9,961 nucleotides of DNA from Candidatus Moraniibacteriota bacterium (GTDB taxonomy: Bacteria > Patescibacteriota > Minisyncoccia > Moranbacterales > UBA2206): NCBI GenBank assembly GCA_003534085.1, contig DQBY01000031.1, positions 1 through 9,961 of the forward strand. Direction: 5' to 3'. This document shows positions 6,876-9,961 of the stretch, in pieces. Below the pieces are notes generated by a model. The model was given only the letters and a program-made list of their open reading frames with translations, made no database searches and had not been told where the DNA came from. The position numbers and the translations under genes were made by a program. Numbering within the stretch: position 1 is the first letter of the stretch; each line of letters opens with the position of its first letter.

Positions 6876-6919
6876 AATAAAAAATTAGAATTAGGCGAGA
6901 GGTTGGGGTGACCTCTCGC
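6876..6919 (-). terminator. Probable terminator after the zinc-ribbon gene
   Basis: GCGAGAGGT (6895-6903) and ACCTCTCGC (6911-6919) form a perfect 9-bp, GC-rich stem with a 7-nt loop, starting 4 bp beyond the stop codon. On the minus strand the stem is followed by CTAATTCTAATTTTTT. The T-run is delayed by about 10 nt, so termination may be partial. Confidence 0.6.
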
Positions 6920-6923
6920 AAGA

Positions 6924-7154
6924 TCAATAATCAAAACTTAAATCGCAACTGCCATGAACATTGCAAACACCAACTTCTTGGCCACAATTGCTACATCTAT
7001 GCCTTGAGTATCCAAAAAACTTCTGAATTAAGTGACATGATGGACATTCAAATGTGGGGTGGATATCGAAAGAACCTGTGCCAGAATTACCAATCACCAT
7101 TATTATTGCCTCTTTTTCACTTGCTTTAACTTCAAGAAGATCGAAAAAACCCAT
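6924..7154 (-). CDS. Small zinc-ribbon protein of unknown function (76 aa)
   Basis: I cannot name this protein. It has 76 residues. The N-terminal third (MGFFDLLEVKASEKEAI) is helical and acidic, followed by a Gly/Ser-rich turn. CPSC (37-40) and CSNC (54-57) are separated by 13 residues, a classical two-knuckle zinc ribbon. Two more cysteines (64 and 70) and His67 follow in a short C-terminal segment, which could form part of a second site. An ideal SD, AAGGAGGT, lies 6 nt upstream of the ATG, and hairpins lie on both sides (7209-7236 and 6895-6919). It interrupts the normally adjacent rplO and secY. Ribosome-associated or nucleic-acid-binding roles are common for small zinc ribbons, but here that is a guess from context only. 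Strong expression signals support a real gene. Confidence 0.78.
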   Translation of the reverse strand: MGFFDLLEVKASEKEAIIMVIGNSGTGSFDIHPTFECPSCHLIQKFFGYSRHRCSNCGQEVGVCNVHGSCDLSFDY

Positions 7155-7195
7155 TTAAATACCTCCTTGCATCATTTTCCCCAATTCTAATTTTT

Positions 7196-7236
7196 TATTT
7201 TTAAAGAATTAAAGGGCAACTTGCGCCGCCCTTTAA
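7196..7236 (-). terminator. Hairpin, probable terminator after rplO
   Basis: TTAAAGGGC (7209-7217) and GCCCTTTAA (7228-7236) make a perfect 9-bp stem with a 10-nt loop, starting 2 bp after the rplO stop. On the minus strand the following bases are TTCTTTAAAAATAAAA, only a short T-tract, so attenuation is as likely as full termination. It separates the ribosomal genes from the zinc-ribbon gene. Confidence 0.5.
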
Positions 7237-7238
7237 GA

Positions 7239-7709
7239 TTATTTGCTTCCCTTTTTCTTTTCAGTTTCAACTTCTATCTTCCCGCCGGATTTTTCAATCG
7301 CTTCTTTTGCAGAGGCGCTCAATTTTATTCCTTTCGCAATTGTCAATTTTTTGCTCAGGACCGTTCCGTCTCCCAAAATCTTGATTCCCTTGTCTGCATC
7401 TATTCTATCAACAATTTTCGATTTTATCAAAGTTTCTTTATTTACCACTTCCCCATCCTTGAATTTCCTTTCCAGCTTCTCCAGAGACACAACCGCGTTT
7501 TTCCCGTCCAAAGCCTTGAATCCCTTTTTCTTCTTCATGTGATCGATCAAAGTCGAGCGTCCACCTTCAAAAAGAGGATCGACATGGGCGCCGCTTCGCG
7601 CTTTCTGCCCCTTGTTTCCTTTTCCGGAAGAAGTACCTTTCTTCCCTCCGCGTCCGATGGTCTTTTTCTTCTTTCGCCTGTTATTGAGTTTTAGTGTATG
7701 AATTTGCAT
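7239..7709 (-). CDS. rplO: 50S ribosomal protein L15 (uL15)
   Basis: Large-subunit assembly protein that binds 23S rRNA. It has 156 residues from MQIHTLKLNN, followed by the lysine/glycine-rich N-terminal arm (KKKKTIGRGGKKGTSSGKG) that reaches into the rRNA, then the globular domain with KLTIAKGIKLSASAKEAIEKSGG-type C-terminal sequence. The reading frame stays open upstream to 7859 with further ATGs, but that part overlaps rpsE and lacks L15 similarity. The family alignment fixes the ATG at 7707-7709. No SD is visible. rpmD (uL30), which usually lies just upstream, is absent, and 91 bp of repeat-like sequence occupies that place. A hairpin follows the stop. Confidence 0.96.
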   Translation of the reverse strand: MQIHTLKLNNRRKKKKTIGRGGKKGTSSGKGNKGQKARSGAHVDPLFEGGRSTLIDHMKKKKGFKALDGKNAVVSLEKLERKFKDGEVVNKETLIKSKIVDRIDADKGIKILGDGTVLSKKLTIAKGIKLSASAKEAIEKSGGKIEVETEKKKGSK

Positions 7710-7731
7710 ATTTTTTAATGCGATGCCAATC

Positions 7732-7800
7732 AGCGAATTACATCCGAATGCTACGAATATTCGTGTCATTCGAGTGCTGATTCGTGTCATTCGAATCGCT
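7732..7800. repeat. ATTCG-repeat spacer between rpsE and rplO
   Basis: The 15-bp unit ATTCGTGTCATTCGA occurs twice, at 7759-7773 and 7780-7794, offset by 21 bp. Pentamers ATTCG fall at 7759, 7768, 7780 and 7789. The segment begins AGCGAATTAC and ends CGAATCGCT, giving an imperfect overall inverted repeat. It stands where rpmD would be in most bacteria. No open frame of interest is present. Confidence 0.7.
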
Positions 7801-8307
7801 TTATTCTTTAATTTCTCCAATCCTGGATTTTCTGGTCTTTGCCTGACCCATGCTGGCAAAAGCAGCGACAGCCGCGCGAGCCACGTTCAATTTGTTCGAG
7901 GTTCCAAGAGATTTTGAAACGATGTCCTTGATTCCGGCCAGATCAACTACGGCGCGGATAGCCCCGCCTGCGATTACTCCTCTTCCGGGAGCAGCCGGCT
8001 TCAAGATGATTTTGGCGCTTCCTGATTTGAAAACCAATTCATGAGGGATAGTATTCTTGTGCATAGGCACGGTAATCATGCTTTTCTTCGCGTCATCAAA
8101 AGCCTTTCTGATCGCATCTGAAACATCGGTCCCTTTTCCTACTCCCACGCCGACTTTGCCTTTCCTATTTCCGATTACTAAAGTTGCGCGAAAACGGAAC
8201 CGGCGTCCGCCCTTTACCACGCGGGTAACGCGAGCCAGATCCAAAAGCTTCTGATCATATTCAGGCTTTTCTCTTTTTCCTCCGAATCTTCGGTCATTTT
8301 TTGCCAT
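7801..8307 (-). CDS. rpsE: 30S ribosomal protein S5 (uS5)
   Basis: Small-subunit protein near the decoding centre and mRNA entry channel, involved in translational accuracy. It has 168 residues. The N-terminal dsRNA-binding fold contains RVTRVVKGGRRFRFRA (26-41) and VIGNRKGKVGVGVGKG (44-59). The C-terminal half has the typical Pro/Gly-rich GRGVIAGGAIRAVVDLAGI and the SLGTSNKLNVARA helix. The start gives MAKNDRRFGGKRE, a normal short basic leader. No SD is visible. It is flanked by repeat spacers on both sides, with rplR upstream and rplO, without rpmD, downstream. Confidence 0.97.
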   Translation of the reverse strand: MAKNDRRFGGKREKPEYDQKLLDLARVTRVVKGGRRFRFRATLVIGNRKGKVGVGVGKGTDVSDAIRKAFDDAKKSMITVPMHKNTIPHELVFKSGSAKIILKPAAPGRGVIAGGAIRAVVDLAGIKDIVSKSLGTSNKLNVARAAVAAFASMGQAKTRKSRIGEIKE

Positions 8308-8324
8308 ATATTTTAATTTCTCAA

Positions 8325-8404
8325 TTACGAATTACGAATTGAACGAAATTACGAATACCCTTAGAAAAAACTTTCGTATTTTCGATAGATTCGTAAGTTC
8401 GTAA
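8325..8404. repeat. CGAAT/TTCGTA inverted-repeat spacer, copy 1 (rplR-rpsE)
   Basis: The left half has repeated CGAA(T) units (8328, 8335, 8344, 8352) and the right half repeated TTCG units (8373, 8381, 8390, 8398), 7-9 bp apart. The ends TTACGAA and TTCGTAA are exact inverted repeats. A closely related copy lies at 8778-8858 between rplF and rplR, differing mainly in the centre. Confidence 0.8.
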
Positions 8405-8406
8405 AT

Positions 8407-8754
8407 TTAGAATTTGAGTCCGCCTTCTCTTGCTCCATCGGCAACAGCCTTCACTTTCCCGTGATATTTGTAGCCTGATCGGTCAAAAGCGACTTGTGTA
8501 ATTTTCTTTTCCAAACATTTCTTCGCGACCAATTCTCCGACTTTCTTCGCTCCCTCAACCGTATTCTTTCCCTTAGCCTCGTTCAAACCTGCAGAAACAA
8601 GAGTAGTTCCCTTTGCATCATTGATGACCTGGACCTGAAGTCCCTTCAAGCTACGAAAAACACTCAGTCTAGGAATCTCAGCTGTCCCGCTGATCTTAGC
8701 CCTGATGCGTTTCGTCCTCTGAACTCTTAATTTATTTCGTGAAATCTTAGTCAT
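8407..8754 (-). CDS. rplR: 50S ribosomal protein L18 (uL18)
   Basis: Binds 5S rRNA and helps dock it on the large subunit. It has 115 residues, the normal bacterial length. The N-terminus is basic (SRNKLRVQRTKRIRAKISG). RLSVFRSLKGLQVQVINDAKGTTLVSA matches the central sheet, and the C-terminus ends with FDRSGYKYHGKVKAVADGAREGGLKF, the family's most recognisable stretch. It sits in conserved order between rplF and rpsE, but with spacers of 106 and 99 bp that carry two copies of the same inverted repeat. No SD precedes the ATG. Confidence 0.97.
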   Translation of the reverse strand: MTKISRNKLRVQRTKRIRAKISGTAEIPRLSVFRSLKGLQVQVINDAKGTTLVSAGLNEAKGKNTVEGAKKVGELVAKKCLEKKITQVAFDRSGYKYHGKVKAVADGAREGGLKF

Positions 8755-8777
8755 ATGAGTTTAATTTATATCTACAT

Positions 8778-8858
8778 TTACGAATTACGAATTAAACGAA
8801 ATTACGAATATTTTTTAAAATTGTTTTTCGTACTTTCGATAGATTCGTACGTTCGTAA
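8778..8858. repeat. CGAAT/TTCGTA inverted-repeat spacer, copy 2 (rplF-rplR)
   Basis: This is the second copy of the repeat at 8325-8404. Both arms are nearly identical (TTACGAATTACGAATT on the left, GATAGATTCGTA on the right), while the central 15-20 bp differ. It starts with TTACGAA and ends with TTCGTAA, so it can fold into a long imperfect hairpin. It ends 2 bp before the rplF stop codon. Confidence 0.8.
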
Positions 8859-8860
8859 TC

Positions 8861-9397
8861 TTACTTAGCCGCTTTCTTTCCGGCCTTTCTTCTGACATGC
8901 TCTCCGACATATCGGAATCCTTTTCCTTTGTACGGCTCAACCGGTTTTAATTTTCTGATATTGGCGGCAAATTGACCTACCTGTTGCTTATCTGCTCCTG
9001 TTACCTCCAAAACAGCGCCTTCGATCTTCACTTCCAATTCTGCCGGGACGTCCACAATTACCGGATGAGAAAATCCGAGAGCCATAGTGATCTTCTTTCC
9101 GGCAACAGCCATACGAAAACCGACTCCTTGAAGTTCCAATTGTTTTTTGTAACCGTCTTTTACTCCGACGATCATATTGTCGATCAAAGCGCGGGTCAAT
9201 CCCCAAATCGCAGGAGCTTTCTTGGATTTCCCCGTCTTTTCGACGTTGATTTCCTTTTCAACTATTTTGATTTCAACTTCATGGTGAACCACCATTTCCA
9301 AAGTTCCTCTGGAACCTTTCACCTCCAAGCGGTTATTGTGAAGTTTCACTTCAACTCCATCGGGTATCTCTATTGTTTTTTTACCTATTCTACTCAT
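8861..9397 (-). CDS. rplF: 50S ribosomal protein L6 (uL6)
   Basis: Large-subunit protein near the factor-binding site and sarcin-ricin loop. It has 178 residues, the normal length. It starts MSRIGKKTIEIPDGVEV as in most bacteria. Two L6 repeats are visible: the first ends near LTRALIDNMIVGVKDGYKKQLELQGVGFR, and the second contains FSHPVIVDVPAELEV and the signature LKPVEPYKGKGFRYVGEHVRRKAGK near the C-terminus. The start codon is preceded directly by an AT-rich repeat carrying TATAAT units and AGGAT. The same repeat lies directly before rpsH. The order rpsH-rplF-rplR is conserved. Confidence 0.98.
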   Translation of the reverse strand: MSRIGKKTIEIPDGVEVKLHNNRLEVKGSRGTLEMVVHHEVEIKIVEKEINVEKTGKSKKAPAIWGLTRALIDNMIVGVKDGYKKQLELQGVGFRMAVAGKKITMALGFSHPVIVDVPAELEVKIEGAVLEVTGADKQQVGQFAANIRKLKPVEPYKGKGFRYVGEHVRRKAGKKAAK

Positions 9398-9490
9398 ATC
9401 CTAATGTTAATCCTAATTATATCCTAATTATATTCCAAATTAATTCAGGGATTCGGATTTAATTCGGACGCAATTCGAACCCTAAATTCG
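9398..9490. repeat. TAATTAGGAT/ATTCGGATTTAA repeat spacer, copy 1 (rpsH-rplF)
   Basis: On the minus strand this reads TTAAATCCGAATCC, then repeated TATAATTAGGA units, ending at the base before the rplF ATG. The first 65 bp match the 66 bp upstream of rpsH closely. The right part adds ATTCG pentamers at 9451, 9462, 9473 and 9486, spaced 11, 11 and 13 bp. AGGG (9448-9451) and CCCT (9480-9483) bound a small dyad. TATAAT inside the units could act as -10 boxes. Confidence 0.75.
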
Positions 9491-9493
9491 TAT

Positions 9494-9895
9494 CTACCAA
9501 ACTTCACAAATATATTCTCCTCCCAATCCGTTCTTTCTAGCCTCGAACCCGGTCATAACTCCCTTGGAAGTGGAAATTATGGAAATGCCGAATTTGTTCC
9601 GAACATTCTTGATTTCTTTATTGCGCACATATATTCTCTGTCCGCCTTTGCTGATCCTCTTTATCTCCTTGATTGCTGGAATTTTCTGGGTATTGGAGAT
9701 CTTGTAATATTTCAATCCGATTTTGATATTCTTCGACATGTCTATGCTCTCTTCAGACACAGACTCGATGAAACCTTCTTTTTCAAGGATAGTCGCAATA
9801 GCCAATTTCAACTTTGATGCTTTTACAAGCACCTCTTTTTTCCCCGCCCTTTGGGCATTCCTTATTCTGGTTAACATTTCAGCTATTGTATCCAT
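9494..9895 (-). CDS. rpsH: 30S ribosomal protein S8 (uS8)
   Basis: Primary 16S rRNA-binding protein of the central domain, and the translational repressor of the spc operon in E. coli. It has 133 residues. It starts MDTIAEMLTRIRNAQRAGKKEV, the usual N-terminal helix. The central linker is somewhat long (SVSEESIDMSKNIKIGLKYYKISNTQKIP), and the RNA-binding C-terminus carries ISTSKGVMTGFEARKNGLGGEYICEVW. It is the most upstream gene in the window. rpsN or rplE would be expected beyond the right edge. Its ATG directly follows a repeat also found before rplF. Autogenous control cannot be judged here because no S8-binding stem resembling 16S was recognised. Confidence 0.97.
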   Translation of the reverse strand: MDTIAEMLTRIRNAQRAGKKEVLVKASKLKLAIATILEKEGFIESVSEESIDMSKNIKIGLKYYKISNTQKIPAIKEIKRISKGGQRIYVRNKEIKNVRNKFGISIISTSKGVMTGFEARKNGLGGEYICEVW

Positions 9896-9961
9896 ATACT
9901 AATTTTAATCCTAATTATATCCAAATTATATACTAATTTATTTTACAGGATTCGGATTTAA
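9896..9961. repeat. TAATTAGGAT/ATTCGGATTTAA repeat spacer, copy 2 (upstream of rpsH, cut by window end)
   Basis: These bases align nearly end to end with 9398-9462: both end in GGATTCGGATTTAA, share TTAATCCTAATTATATCC, and begin at the base before an ATG. The window stops inside or at the end of the shared part, so any ATTCG extension is not visible. Confidence 0.7.

Noticed and set aside
6908..7129. 73-residue plus-strand frame over the zinc-ribbon gene
   Set aside because: The opposite strand has the SD, paired CxxC motifs and flanking hairpins; this frame has none.
7155..7238. Dedicated promoter for the zinc-ribbon gene (TAGAAT on the minus strand)
   Set aside because: A -10-like word exists but no -35 at 16-18 bp, and in such AT-rich sequence it is not distinctive.
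7732..7800. CRISPR-like repeat array in the rpsE-rplO spacer
   Set aside because: There are only two 15-bp units, the gap between them is 6 bp, and no cas genes are near. It is a short tandem/inverted repeat.
7710..7859. Upstream in-frame extension of rplO giving a 206-residue protein
   Set aside because: The extra 50 residues overlap rpsE and the ATTCG spacer, repeat TRISTRMTRI-like sequence from the tandem repeat, and have no L15 similarity. The L15 family start MQIHTL fits.

Overview
The window looks like a chromosomal segment of a Candidate Phyla Radiation (Patescibacteria, probably Parcubacteria-like) bacterium. This is an inference. It rests on a spc-type ribosomal operon that lacks rpmD (uL30) between rpsE and rplO, a loss known across CPR, on a GNLKMN-type triosephosphate isomerase, on AT-rich short-repeat spacers, and on scarce Shine-Dalgarno (SD) sites upstream of the housekeeping genes.

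Layout. Nearly everything is on the minus strand, so transcription runs from right to left. At 9895-7239 lie rpsH, rplF, rplR, rpsE and rplO, each separated by about 90-106 bp of repeat-like sequence rather than the usual tight packing. At 7154-6924 a 76-residue zinc-ribbon gene with a strong SD and a hairpin on each side is inserted between rplO and secY. It is followed by a 126-bp MITE-like inverted-repeat element that ends 7 bp from the secY start codon. secY, adk and map (6737-3873) complete the spc-type block, with a hairpin at the adk/map junction suggesting translational coupling. At 3203-3739 a self-contained plus-strand cassette (near-consensus promoter, two small genes with strong SDs, textbook intrinsic terminator) faces map tail-to-tail and ruvX head-to-head. 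A 119-bp inverted-repeat element lies between the cassette and map. From 3215 down to 48 follow ruvX, an ALG5/DPM1-like family-2 glycosyltransferase, a GalT-family nucleotidyltransferase and tpiA. The last three are closely spaced and probably share the promoter seen at 2660-2668.

How it works together. The ribosomal proteins assemble both subunits, SecY forms the translocon, Map trims initiator methionine and Adk balances adenylates. RuvX matures or decays RNA (YqgF family), GalT and the glycosyltransferase handle nucleotide sugars or glycan precursors, and TpiA serves glycolysis. No gene-free stretch exceeds 300 bp. The longest are 3680-3872 and 6738-6923, and both are largely filled by inverted-repeat elements.

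The least ordinary items are the two-gene plus-strand cassette of unknown function, the zinc-ribbon insertion in the spc operon, the CGAAT/ATTCG repeat spacers between ribosomal genes, and the ambiguous ruvX start with a possible one-base frameshift. No tRNA, rRNA, CRISPR or transposase gene was seen.
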